Assembly (NCBI GenBank): GCA_965229885.1
Contig: CBDDJX010000002.1
Location: 248,001 to 312,000, forward strand
Direction of reading: 5' to 3'
From: DATLLJ01 sp965229885
GTDB taxonomy: Bacteria > Acidobacteriota > Vicinamibacteria > Vicinamibacterales > CAVVIG01
Length of the DNA stretch: 64,000 nt
A model generated the notes under the pieces. The model did no database searches, had not been told where the DNA came from, and was given only the letters and a program-made list of their open reading frames with translations. Positions 47,342 to 55,972 of this stretch are shown piece after piece; position 1 is the stretch's first letter; the number at the start of each line of letters is the position of its first letter. Both the position numbers and the translations under genes were made by a program.

Positions 47342-48835
47342 CTAGTTGTAATACTTCTTCTTCCCGCTCGGGATGCGGATTTCCTCGTTGATCGCCTGTT
47401 CCTCGCGCTGCGTGGGACGCCGGGTCGCTGTTTCGGCGGCGGAGTATCCGCGCCCGTCGCTCCGGGTGATCTTCTTCTGAGCGTAGAGGCCTTCGAGGAC
47501 GAAGTCGATCGCCGAGGCGACGAGCGCCGGGTCTGAACCGGGCGCGCCGCCGGCCTGGCCAGCGAGCTCGATCAGGCCCTGGACGCCACGTGCCATCTCG
47601 ACCAGGTCGCTGGCCGGCGTGTTGTCGGCGAGCGGCAGCATGCCGCCGAACTCGAACCACTCGACGACGGTGCGGGCATCGACCCCTTCGAACATCCCGG
47701 TGAACACGTTGCCGACGGCCGATCGGATCAGGTCCCGCGCCACCTGCTCGGCCCCGCGCAGCTCGCCCTCATACTCGAGCTCGAATTTGCCCGTGATTGA
47801 GGGAAGCGCGGCGTAGATGTCCGTCACGCGCGGGACGACGAGCGTTTCGCCGCTGGCCAGCGCGCGGCGTTCCGCATTGGACACGACCAGTTCGAGCGTC
47901 GTGATCGGCAGGCGCTGGCTCACGCCGGACCGCTTGTCGATCTTGCGATCGGCGCGCGCCTGGAAGGCCACTTCCTCGACGACCTCGCGCACGTAGTCCG
48001 GGATGTCCACCGCCCGCGTGCCGACGCGCTCGGTCCACGCTTCCTGCCGGGTAATCGCCATCGCGTTGTCGCGCGTCACCGGATAGTGCGTGCGGATTTC
48101 CGATCCGATGCGGTCCTTGAGCGGCGTGATGATCTTGCCGCGGGCCGTGTAATCGTCCGGGTTCGCCGTGAACACGAGGAGGACATCGAGCTTCAGCCGG
48201 ATCGGGTAGCCCTTGATCTGGACGTCGCCCTCCTGGAGGATGTTGAACAGCCCGACTTGAATCTTGCCCGCGAGATCCGGCAGCTCGTTGATGGCGAAGA
48301 TGCCGCGATTGGCCCGCGGCAGCAGCCCGTAGTGCATCGTCAATTCGTCGGAGAGATGCAGGCCCGCCTGCGCCGCTTTGATCGGATCGATGTCGCCGAG
48401 CATGTCGGCGATGGTGACGTCGGGGGTCGCGAGCTTCTCGACGTAACGCGTGTCGCGCGTCCGCCACGCGATGGGCATCGTGTCGCCTTCCCTCGCCACG
48501 CGCGCACGGCACGCCGCGCAGATGGGCTGCAGCGGATCGTCGTGAATCTCGCAGTCGGGCACGACCGCGATCCGTTCGTCAAGCAAGTCGGTCAGGCCGC
48601 GAAGGATCCGGCTCTTGGCCTGGCCGCGAAGTCCGAGCAGGATGAAATTGTGGCGCGACAGAATGGCGTTGACGAGCTGCGGGGCGACGGTGTCGTCGAA
48701 CCCGATGATGCCGGGGAACAGTTTCACGCCGGCCTGCAGCTTCCGGACCAGATTGTCGCGAATTTCCTGCTTGACCGGACGCGGCTGCGCGCCGGATCGC
48801 CGCAAGTGGCCGAGCGTTTCAATTGGGGCAGCCAT
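47342..48835 (-). CDS. MoxR/magnesium-chelatase-like AAA+ ATPase
   Basis: 497 residues. Walker A is GLRGQAKSRIL, the Walker B-type element is IFAINELPDL, and sensor region VLLVFTANPDDYTARGKIIT is of the ChlI/MoxR kind. Between Walker A and B sits a cysteine cluster (DCEIHDDPLQPICAACRARV) that could bind zinc. A C-terminal helical lid follows. No chlorophyll genes are near, so a role as protein-remodelling chaperone with the VWA protein is more likely than Mg insertion. The 257 bp upstream to 49092 hold no recognisable gene. Confidence 0.88.
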   Translation of the reverse strand: MAAPIETLGHLRRSGAQPRPVKQEIRDNLVRKLQAGVKLFPGIIGFDDTVAPQLVNAILSRHNFILLGLRGQAKSRILRGLTDLLDERIAVVPDCEIHDDPLQPICAACRARVAREGDTMPIAWRTRDTRYVEKLATPDVTIADMLGDIDPIKAAQAGLHLSDELTMHYGLLPRANRGIFAINELPDLAGKIQVGLFNILQEGDVQIKGYPIRLKLDVLLVFTANPDDYTARGKIITPLKDRIGSEIRTHYPVTRDNAMAITRQEAWTERVGTRAVDIPDYVREVVEEVAFQARADRKIDKRSGVSQRLPITTLELVVSNAERRALASGETLVVPRVTDIYAALPSITGKFELEYEGELRGAEQVARDLIRSAVGNVFTGMFEGVDARTVVEWFEFGGMLPLADNTPASDLVEMARGVQGLIELAGQAGGAPGSDPALVASAIDFVLEGLYAQKKITRSDGRGYSAAETATRRPTQREEQAINEEIRIPSGKKKYYN

Positions 48836-49092
48836 GAACCGATTCTATCCCAGCCGGACACCGACGTAGCGTCCGGCTTCCCGCTTCAGGCTGATCTCGT
48901 CGCGTTCCTCGCTGGCATGGCGTCCGCCTACACGTGTCGAGTGGCCGAGTCCTCGACGACCTGCGCCTGCGGCCTCGACCGGCTCCGGCCTGAGTCACGG
49001 CGACCTGGACTGGGACTGATGGGGAGAGTGATCGTTGAGCGATTCTCGCAGGCGGGCGGGTCGCTGAAAGGTACGTGGTGCAGGAGGGTTCC

Positions 49093-50238
49093 ATGAGAAA
49101 GCTATGGTTCGCGTCGATGGGAGTGGCGGCCGTGATCGTGATCGCGGTCGCGTCGTTGGTTTTCGTGGCGGGTCAGGCCCCGACGGCCGCGGCGGGCGCT
49201 GCGCTGAAGACATCATGGGGCGAGCAGGACCTGATGGGCAGCTGGGACGTGGTCGCGACCCAGATACCCTTGCAACGGCCCGCGAAGTATGCCGGAAGAG
49301 AGTTTTTCGCGGACGCGGAAAGGGTCGAACTGGATAGGATACGGTCGGCGATGCCTGGCAACGAGACCCGCTCAGTGAGGGGGACCGAAGTGGACGTCGC
49401 CGGCGCATACAACGCGGTCTACACCCGGAGGTCTCCTACGGGTCGGCGCACGTCGCTGATTGTGGATCCGCCGGATGGGCGAATTCCTCCCCTCACGCCG
49501 GAGGTACAGAAAAGGAATCAGGAATTCCGCGAGCTTTATGCCGCCCTCGTGCAATCCACAGACACTTGCAAGAATAAATGGCCCGGCTGCGAGGGCGGGA
49601 AGTACGACCCGAAACCATCACCGAGGCGGTTTGAGCCGCTTCCGTCATACCCAGCGGGCGACCTGATTGGCGGGGGTGGCCACCTGAATCGCTCCGACGG
49701 GCCAGAAGATCGAGGCCCTTCAGAGCGTTGTATGACGGCCATCCTGCCGGATTTCGCCGGGTACCGCGAGATTGTGCAGTCGCCGGGAGCTGTCTCGATT
49801 CTCTACGACACGGGCCAGGGGCAAGGGTGGAACCGCGTCGTCAACATCACGTCGGCTCCGCATCTGCCCGCAGACGTGCGCCAGCCGTGGGGGGACTCGC
49901 GCGGCCATTGGGAGGGCAATACGCTGGTCGTCGACGTCACGAATTTCACACCCAAGTGGGAGTTCCGAGGATCGCGCGAGAACTTGCATCTCGTCGAACG
50001 CTGGACCCGCACCGACGCAAACACGATCGAGTACGTCGTCACGATGAGCGATCCGACGACGTGGACGAAACCGTGGACGGTCAAGCAGGAATATAAGAAG
50101 CTGGACGACCAGTTTAATCAGGTCTGGCGGGAGCCTCGGTGTCACGAGGGGAATTTCGGGATGATCGGGCTACTGGGGGGGCGCGTAAAATCGAGCAGGC
50201 GTTCGCCGAGGGGAAAGGCCCCGATCCGGCCACAATAA
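49093..50238 (+). CDS. secreted acidobacterial-family protein, C-terminus altered at a G7 run
   Basis: 381 residues from ATG 49093, with an AGGAGGG site just before it. Signal peptide MRKLWFASMGVAAVIVIAVA. The mature part has the repeated motif HWEGNTLVVDVTNFTPKWEF and closes with RCHEGNFGMIGLLGG. At a run of seven G (about 50173-50180) the annotated frame turns to KSSRRSPRGKAPIRPQ. One additional G would instead give ARKIEQAFAEGKGPDPATIN and run to 50315, a more family-like tail. Function unknown; the neighbour at 50408 is a paralogue. Confidence 0.75.
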   Translation: MRKLWFASMGVAAVIVIAVASLVFVAGQAPTAAAGAALKTSWGEQDLMGSWDVVATQIPLQRPAKYAGREFFADAERVELDRIRSAMPGNETRSVRGTEVDVAGAYNAVYTRRSPTGRRTSLIVDPPDGRIPPLTPEVQKRNQEFRELYAALVQSTDTCKNKWPGCEGGKYDPKPSPRRFEPLPSYPAGDLIGGGGHLNRSDGPEDRGPSERCMTAILPDFAGYREIVQSPGAVSILYDTGQGQGWNRVVNITSAPHLPADVRQPWGDSRGHWEGNTLVVDVTNFTPKWEFRGSRENLHLVERWTRTDANTIEYVVTMSDPTTWTKPWTVKQEYKKLDDQFNQVWREPRCHEGNFGMIGLLGGRVKSSRRSPRGKAPIRPQ

Positions 50239-50407
50239 ACACCGTCCAACCTACGAGATCTGCGAATACCATCGGCGTCGCGGCTGGTGATGAGGATGGT
50301 GATCCTTTGCAGTAAGCGGCTTCGTACGGCCGACGCTTCGCTTGGATTCGAGGCAGAGGCTGCAGCGGGGCGGCGTGGGAAGAAGCATCTGTTTGAGGAG
50401 ATCCTTC

Positions 50408-51391
50408 ATGCGAAACCGGTTAAGAGGCTCGATGATTGCGGTTGCTGCAGCCGCCGTGCTCGCCGTCGTGTCTTTGTCTGTGACACGCAGCACAGGTCAA
50501 GCCCAGCGGGTGGCACGTATTGACGACCACCCGAACTTCGGTGGGATTTGGCAGGCTGTGAACGAGGCGAACTGGGACCTCGAGGCGCATGCCGCGCGGC
50601 CCGGGATGGTGGCCCAAGTGGGCGTCCATCCGCTGGCCCAGGTGCCCGCGGCACCCGTGCTCGCCCTGGGCACCGTCGGCGCGGTGCGAGGCTCGATCGG
50701 TGTGGTCGAGGGCGGTCCGATTCCGTACCAGCCCTGGGCGGCGGCACAGAAAAAAGACAACAACGACCACTGGCTGGATCGTGACGGGGAGATCCAGTGT
50801 TTTCTGGCGGGCATCCCACGCTCGATGTATCTGCACTATCCATTTCAGATTTTCCAGGGCGGGAACAAGATCGACATGACCTTCGAGTATGCCAGCTCCG
50901 GGCGGACCATCCACCTGGTTAACGTGAAGCCGCTACCCGACGATACCTATAATGGCTTCTCGCTCGGCCGCTGGGAAGGCGACACGCTGGTCGCCGACAC
51001 CACAGGGTTCAACGACAAGGCGTGGTTCGACCGCGCTGGCAATTTTCACAGCGACGCGATGAAGCTCGAAGAGCGCTTCACGCCGATCGGCAATATGAAT
51101 GACATGCTGGCGATGCGGTACGAAGCCACGATCGACGACCCGGTTGTGTTTACGCGCCCCTGGAAGATCAGCATGCCGCTCTATCGGCGTGTGGAGCCGA
51201 ATGCCCAACTGATGGGCTTCCGCTGCCAGGAGTTTGTCGAGGAGTTAGCGTTTGGCCATCTTAGGCGGCAGCCGTTAGTCAAGCACTGGGAAGGTCGGAC
51301 GATGAACATCGACATCACGCGGAAGGTCCCGAAGGACGACAGCCTACTCTACCAACGCGACTACGTGATGCCGGCGCCGCCGAAACGTTGA
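50408..51391 (+). CDS. secreted acidobacterial-family protein, paralogue of previous gene
   Basis: 327 residues from ATG 50408 with GAGGAGAT upstream. Signal peptide GSMIAVAAAAVLAVVSLSV. Contains the family motif GRWEGDTLVADTTGFNDKAW, matching HWEGNTLVVDVTNF in the upstream neighbour, and an earlier DHPNFGGIWQAVNEANWDLE. These paralogues occur in large numbers in some Acidobacteria. They have no assigned activity; the beta-rich pattern and conserved Trp/Asp/Gly suggest a carbohydrate- or ligand-binding fold, which is inference only. Confidence 0.75.
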   Translation: MRNRLRGSMIAVAAAAVLAVVSLSVTRSTGQAQRVARIDDHPNFGGIWQAVNEANWDLEAHAARPGMVAQVGVHPLAQVPAAPVLALGTVGAVRGSIGVVEGGPIPYQPWAAAQKKDNNDHWLDRDGEIQCFLAGIPRSMYLHYPFQIFQGGNKIDMTFEYASSGRTIHLVNVKPLPDDTYNGFSLGRWEGDTLVADTTGFNDKAWFDRAGNFHSDAMKLEERFTPIGNMNDMLAMRYEATIDDPVVFTRPWKISMPLYRRVEPNAQLMGFRCQEFVEELAFGHLRRQPLVKHWEGRTMNIDITRKVPKDDSLLYQRDYVMPAPPKR

Positions 51392-51394
51392 GGA

Positions 51395-51805
51395 CTACGT
51401 CTCCAACGATTCGAGTTCTACGTGCATCGCGCTGTCGGGGGAGAGGAGGCGCCGGCAGCCGACAGGGGCCCTTCCGTTCGCGCCACCCTCATTGGCGCCC
51501 AACCCCGGCACGATGCTTTCAAGCCGCTCAATCAGTAGGTCCGCCACCTGTAAGTTGTTCTTCTCGATTGTTACTACGTGGCAATTGCCGAAAAGTCCCT
51601 CTTCTGTGAGCGCTAACACGGTCGCCTGATTCCCGATACTGGCGGCAAATGTTCCGAGACTCGCGACGCGCGGTGCGTCGTAGTCTCCGACCTCAAGCAG
51701 GATCGGAGTATCGGCCAATGTTTTCAAGTTGCGCAAACCCCTTGCGCAAGAAGTACGTCTGCCACCCCTCACGACTATCCGGCGTCGTATCGTAAACAAC
51801 CCCAT
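51395..51805 (-). CDS. hypothetical protein, 136 aa
   Basis: Open frame on the minus strand with the coherent middle TPILLEVGDYDAPRVASLGT and VTIEKNNLQVADLLIERLES. Base composition is lower in GC than neighbouring genes, suggesting transfer or decay. No signal peptide, membrane segment or known motif. Convergent with the secreted paralogue at 3 bp. It may be a fragment of a larger gene. Confidence 0.4.
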   Translation of the reverse strand: MGLFTIRRRIVVRGGRRTSCARGLRNLKTLADTPILLEVGDYDAPRVASLGTFAASIGNQATVLALTEEGLFGNCHVVTIEKNNLQVADLLIERLESIVPGLGANEGGANGRAPVGCRRLLSPDSAMHVELESLET

Positions 51806-51956
51806 GATGGCCGCCTCCGTGCATCATGACGAGCGAGCGTCGTATAGACATCGCATTTCCAGCACCGAGCCGTGCAACGGGATGCCATGCTCGGCTCTCT
51901 CTTGTGCGGTGTCGAATTCAATCTCGCCTGCCACATAAACGCGCTCGTGCCTTTCG

Positions 51957-52865
51957 ATGGTTCCGAAAGGGGAATACGATGTCGACCATGGCGGACACGA
52001 AGGCAGGAGGGACTACACTACGTCGCCGTTGTCGCATCCTTTCTTTGCCACTCGCCGACCGCAGGTATTCGCCCATCGAGGCGGGAGCGGGCTCGCGCCG
52101 GAGAATACGATCGCGGGCTTCGACAGCGGCCTGGCCCTCGGCGCCCAGGGTCTGGAGCTCGACGTACACCTCTCGGCCGATGGGGTCGTCGTCGTCCACC
52201 ACGACCGGACTCTGGAACGGACGACGAACCTCACCGGCCCGATCGGGAACCGGACCGCCGACGAGCTTGCGCGGGCCGACGCCGGTTATCATTTCCGTCG
52301 TGGCCCCGGAGACCCGAGAGACCCGGGAGACCCGGGAGACAAAGCCGCGCCGTTTCGAGGCCAGGGCGTCGGCGTGCCGACGCTGGCCGCCGTTCTCGCC
52401 CGATATCGTGACGTGCCGATCGTCGTCGAGCTCAAGGTCAACGACCCGGATCTGGCGCGGGCTGTTGTAAATAATGTCCGGCGGGCGGACGCCATCGATC
52501 GAGTCTGCCTCGGATCGTTCAGGCTGCGTGTGCTGCGCGAAGCACGGCGTCTCGAGCCCGGGCTCGCGACAAGTGCGGCACGCGAAGAGGTCCGGTGGGC
52601 GCTGTACCGATCGTGGTGCCGGTGGCCGGTGGCCCGCGTGGGTTACGACGGGTATCAAGTGCCAGAATGGTCGGGCCGGACCCACGTCATCTCGCGGAGA
52701 TTCGTCGAGGACGCGCACGCCGCGGGCCTTGGCGTGCAGGCGTGGACGGTCGACACCGAAGCCGATGCGGATCGTCTACTGGCCTGGGGCGTGGACGCGC
52801 TGATCACCGACCGTCCCGATATCATGGTGCCGTTCGTTCGCGGGCGCGCGGTGCCATGCGACTGA
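51957..52865 (+). CDS. glycerophosphodiester phosphodiesterase
   Basis: 302-residue frame; homology starts around PLSHPFFATRRPQVFAHRGG, so the real start may be a TTG or GTG just before it rather than ATG 51957. Catalytic motifs of GDPD TIM barrels are present: HRGGSGLAPENT, GLELDVHLSADGVVVVHHD and VPIVVELKVN, with QAWTVDTEADADRLLAWGVD near the end. It hydrolyses deacylated phospholipids to glycerol-3-phosphate plus alcohol. No signal peptide, so cytoplasmic. A 9-bp tandem repeat (52309-52340) adds a GDPRDPGDPGD loop before the PFRGQGVGVPTLA segment. Confidence 0.85.
   Translation: MVPKGEYDVDHGGHEGRRDYTTSPLSHPFFATRRPQVFAHRGGSGLAPENTIAGFDSGLALGAQGLELDVHLSADGVVVVHHDRTLERTTNLTGPIGNRTADELARADAGYHFRRGPGDPRDPGDPGDKAAPFRGQGVGVPTLAAVLARYRDVPIVVELKVNDPDLARAVVNNVRRADAIDRVCLGSFRLRVLREARRLEPGLATSAAREEVRWALYRSWCRWPVARVGYDGYQVPEWSGRTHVISRRFVEDAHAAGLGVQAWTVDTEADADRLLAWGVDALITDRPDIMVPFVRGRAVPCD
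52309..52340. repeat. 9-bp tandem repeat inside the GDPD gene
   Basis: GAGACCCGA, GAGACCCGG, GAGACCCGG and a partial GAGAC, 3.5 copies, in frame with the gene. Likely expanded by slippage. Confidence 0.8.
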
Positions 52866-52880
52866 CAGAAAGCGTTGGGC

Positions 52881-53630
52881 ATGCACAAGGTTGCCATCGT
52901 CACCGGAGCAGGGTCGGGAATCGGCAAGGCAGTGGCCCTCGCGCTCGCGCAAGAAGGCTACGCGGTGGTTCTGGCCGGCCGGCGAGTGGATCGCCTGGAG
53001 CAAACAGCCGCCGAGTCCGGCGATTGCGTTGCACGAACGCTGGTGGTCCCCGCGGACATCGGCAACCCGGCAGCCGTCGAGGTGCTCTTCTCGCGGACGA
53101 AGGAGCGATTCGGGCGGCTCGATCTCCTGTTCAACAACGCAGGGAGATTTGCGCCCCCTGTGCCGTTTGAGGACCTCACCGTCGATCAATGGAAGGACGT
53201 GGTGAACATCAACTTGACGGGCGCGTTTCTTTGCACGCAGCACGCCTTCAGGTTGATGAAAGATCAACAGCCGCGAGGTGGCCGCATCATCAACAATGGT
53301 TCGATTTCGGCGCGGGTGCCGAGACCGAATTCCGCGCCGTATACGGCCACCAAGCACGCGATCACGGGTTTGACACGATCGACCTCGCTCGACGGCCGGA
53401 AGTACGATATTGCGTGCGGCCAGATTGACGTCGGCAACGCCGATACGGAGCCGATGGCGCGCGTGCACGCCGGCGTCATGCAAGCTCACGGCGCGCTCGC
53501 GAGCGAACCGACGATCGATGTGAAGGACGTGGCACGGGCCGTGCTCTACATGGCGAGCCTGCCGCTCGAAGCCAACGTGCAGTTCATGACCGTGATGGCG
53601 ACGAAGATGCCGTTCATCGGTCGCGGGTAG
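52881..53630 (+). CDS. short-chain dehydrogenase/reductase
   Basis: 249 residues from ATG 52881. Rossmann motif TGAGSGIG at the N-terminus, NNAG in LLFNNAGRFAPP, catalytic Ser in NNGSISARVPR and the YxxxK pair in APYTATKHAITG. Classical SDR, NAD(P)-dependent, probably acting on a small alcohol or ketone; the substrate is not inferable. It starts 15 bp after the GDPD stop, so the two may be co-transcribed. Confidence 0.9.
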   Translation: MHKVAIVTGAGSGIGKAVALALAQEGYAVVLAGRRVDRLEQTAAESGDCVARTLVVPADIGNPAAVEVLFSRTKERFGRLDLLFNNAGRFAPPVPFEDLTVDQWKDVVNINLTGAFLCTQHAFRLMKDQQPRGGRIINNGSISARVPRPNSAPYTATKHAITGLTRSTSLDGRKYDIACGQIDVGNADTEPMARVHAGVMQAHGALASEPTIDVKDVARAVLYMASLPLEANVQFMTVMATKMPFIGRG

Positions 53631-53697
53631 CGGAAGGCGATCCGATCAGTGCGCCCGGCCTGTAGGCCGTCGTCGTGTCCGGCTTCTCGCCGGACCG

Positions 53698-55209
53698 TCA
53701 CCGCAGGAAGAAGCGGTAGGCGGCGTTCTCGTCTTCGTGCACGTGGTCGTAGCCGAGGCCCACGAGAAAGTTCTGGAACTCGCCCATGTCGGCGTCCGGC
53801 ACTTCGAATCCCGCAAGCACGCGTCCAAAGTCGGCACCGTGATTCCGGTAGTGGAACAGGCTGATGTTCCAGCGTCCGCCGAGTTTTTCGAGGAACTGTA
53901 TCAGGGCACCAGGGCGCTCCGGGAATTCGAACCGGCATAGCCGCTCGTGGCGCGCGTCGGGGGCGCGCCCGCCGACCATGTGCCGGACGTGCAGCTTGGC
54001 CATCTCGTTCTCTATGAGGTCGACCGTTTCGTAGCCGCGGGACACGAGTAACGCGGCAAACGCGGTCGCGTCCTCGCGTGAGGCTGTCGCGACCCCGACG
54101 AAGATGTGCGCCTGCTGCCGTCCGCTCAGGCGATAGTTGAACTCGGTCACGACCCGGTGGCCGATCGTCGCGCAGAACTCGCGGAACGCGCCCGGGCGCT
54201 CGGGAATGGTGACGGCGAGCAGTGCCTCGCGGGCTTCGCCGAGCTCCGCGCGCTCGGCGACGAAGCGGAGGCGATCAAAATTCATGTTCGCGCCGCTGAG
54301 CACGGCGACGAGCCCCTGGCCAAGGACGCCTTCGCGAGCGACCCATCTCTTCAGCCCCGCCACGGCCAGCGCCCCGGCCGGCTCCATTACGGTGCGGGTA
54401 TCGTCGAAGACGTCCTTGATGGCCGCGCACACCTCGTCGTTGGTCACCCGCACAATTTCGCTGACCGTCTGCTGGACGATCGAAAACGTCCGCTCGCCGA
54501 CTTCACGCACCGCCACGCCGTCGGCGAAGATGCCGACGTGGTCCAGTTGGACGCGACGGCCCGCGGCGAGCGATTGATACATCGCGTCGGCGTCGAACGG
54601 CTCGACGCCGATCACCCGCACCTCGGGCCTGATCGCCTCGATGTACCCCGCGATCCCGCTGATGAGCCCGCCGCCGCCCACGGGCACGAAGACCGCCAAG
54701 AGGCGGTCCTGGGCGTGCCGCAGAATTTCGTCGCCGATCGTGCCTTGTCCCGCGATGACGAGCGGGTCGTCGAAGGGATGAATGAAGGTCATCCCGTTCT
54801 GTGCGATCAGCGTGTCGCAATGCGCCTGCGCGTCGCCGTAGCTGTCGCCAACGAGCACGACGTCGGCGCCCATGTCGCGCACGGCCTCAACCTTGATCTG
54901 CGGAGTCGTCTGCGGCATGACGATCACGGCGCGCAGCCCGAGCTTGCGCGCGGAGTAGGCGACACCCTGAGAGTGATTGCCGGCGCTCGCCGTGATGATG
55001 CCGCGCGCGCGCTCCTCGGCCGTGAGGTGCGCGATGCGGTTGTACGCACCGCGCAGCTTGAAGCTGAAGACCGGCTGCTGGTCCTCGCGTTTGAAGAGGA
55101 CCGTGTTCCCCAGCCGCCGTGACAACCGTCCCGCCGGATCGAGCGGTGTCTCCCGGGCCACATCGTACACACGGCTCGTGAGAATGTCGTGCAGCAGCTG
55201 GTTGATCAC
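53698..55209 (-). CDS. ilvA: threonine ammonia-lyase, biosynthetic
   Basis: 503 residues, the length of the biosynthetic enzyme with two C-terminal ACT-like domains. The PLP lysine lies in PVFSFKLRGAYNRIAHL; SAGNHSQGVAYSARKLG and VFVPVGGGGLISGIAGYI are the phosphate-binding and substrate loops. The two regulatory domains begin near LLAVTIPERPGAFREF and CRFEFPERPGALIQFLEKLG. It deaminates threonine to 2-oxobutanoate for isoleucine and is normally inhibited by isoleucine through the ACT domains. It starts 7 bp after the udg stop on the same strand. Confidence 0.95.
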   Translation of the reverse strand: MINQLLHDILTSRVYDVARETPLDPAGRLSRRLGNTVLFKREDQQPVFSFKLRGAYNRIAHLTAEERARGIITASAGNHSQGVAYSARKLGLRAVIVMPQTTPQIKVEAVRDMGADVVLVGDSYGDAQAHCDTLIAQNGMTFIHPFDDPLVIAGQGTIGDEILRHAQDRLLAVFVPVGGGGLISGIAGYIEAIRPEVRVIGVEPFDADAMYQSLAAGRRVQLDHVGIFADGVAVREVGERTFSIVQQTVSEIVRVTNDEVCAAIKDVFDDTRTVMEPAGALAVAGLKRWVAREGVLGQGLVAVLSGANMNFDRLRFVAERAELGEAREALLAVTIPERPGAFREFCATIGHRVVTEFNYRLSGRQQAHIFVGVATASREDATAFAALLVSRGYETVDLIENEMAKLHVRHMVGGRAPDARHERLCRFEFPERPGALIQFLEKLGGRWNISLFHYRNHGADFGRVLAGFEVPDADMGEFQNFLVGLGYDHVHEDENAAYRFFLR

Positions 55210-55216
55210 GGTGCAA

Positions 55217-55972
55217 CTATTGTAAGTCCGCTCGTGCCTTGCGAAAGACGCCGTCCATCATCCGTGGCGTGAGCGTACCCGTGTTCGTGTTCTGGCGACT
55301 GGGGTGGTAGCAGCCGACGAGCGTCTGGCTGTTTGGCAGGCGGTACCGCGCCGCATGGGCGAATACCGGCCGTGGTCGGACGACGATGCCCCGGCGTTTC
55401 AGTAGCTGCAGATACGCGTCGAACCCGATCTTGCCGAGCGCCACGATGACGCGTACGCGAGGCAGCGCATCGACTTCCGCCTGAAGGTGGGGGAGGCACC
55501 GCGCGATCTCCTCCGGCGCTGGCCTGTTGTCGGGGGGCGCACATCGCACGGCCGCGGCGATGTAGGCATCGCAGAGGACCAGGCCGTCATTCGGATCGCG
55601 CGATGTGGGGATGTTCGCGAAGCCGGCGCGATGGAGCGCGCCCATGAGAAAGTCGCCGGATCCGCCGACGCCGTCGCCCGTGAAGACGCGCCCGGTCCGG
55701 TTTGCGCCGTGCGCGGCGGGCGCGAGGCCGACAAGCAGGAGCCGCGCCTGGGGATCGCCGAAGCCCGGCACCGGCTTGCCCCAGTACGTGTCCTCGCGAT
55801 ACGCGCGTCGCTTGTCGCGCGCAACCTCGGCGCAGTAGCGGCGCAGCCGCGGACACGCCTCGCACGCGATAATCGCGTCATGAACCGCTTGGAGCGCCGT
55901 GGGAAAAGCACTACCACGGAGGTCTGTCAGGACGCGGGGCGACGGCTGGTCTAGAATTGGGTGGTGAGACAT
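55217..55972 (-). CDS. family 5 uracil-DNA glycosylase with [4Fe-4S] cluster
   Basis: 251 residues from ATG 55972. Cluster cysteines begin with C37 and C40 and continue at C47 (CEACPRLRRYC), plus a later Cys in VRCAPPDNRPAPEE. The active-site loop is LLLVGLAPAAHGANRTGRVF and the C-terminal DNA loop GCYHPSRQNTNTGTL. GLAPAAHG lacks the Asp of family 4, pointing to family 5 (UdgB). It removes uracil and related damaged bases. Its start overlaps the divergent aceE start by about 12 bp. Confidence 0.92.
   Translation of the reverse strand: MSHHPILDQPSPRVLTDLRGSAFPTALQAVHDAIIACEACPRLRRYCAEVARDKRRAYREDTYWGKPVPGFGDPQARLLLVGLAPAAHGANRTGRVFTGDGVGGSGDFLMGALHRAGFANIPTSRDPNDGLVLCDAYIAAAVRCAPPDNRPAPEEIARCLPHLQAEVDALPRVRVIVALGKIGFDAYLQLLKRRGIVVRPRPVFAHAARYRLPNSQTLVGCYHPSRQNTNTGTLTPRMMDGVFRKARADLQ

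Noticed and set aside
52309..52340. CRISPR-like array
   Set aside because: Units are 9 bp, contiguous and without spacers; coding tandem repeat. No cas genes are present.
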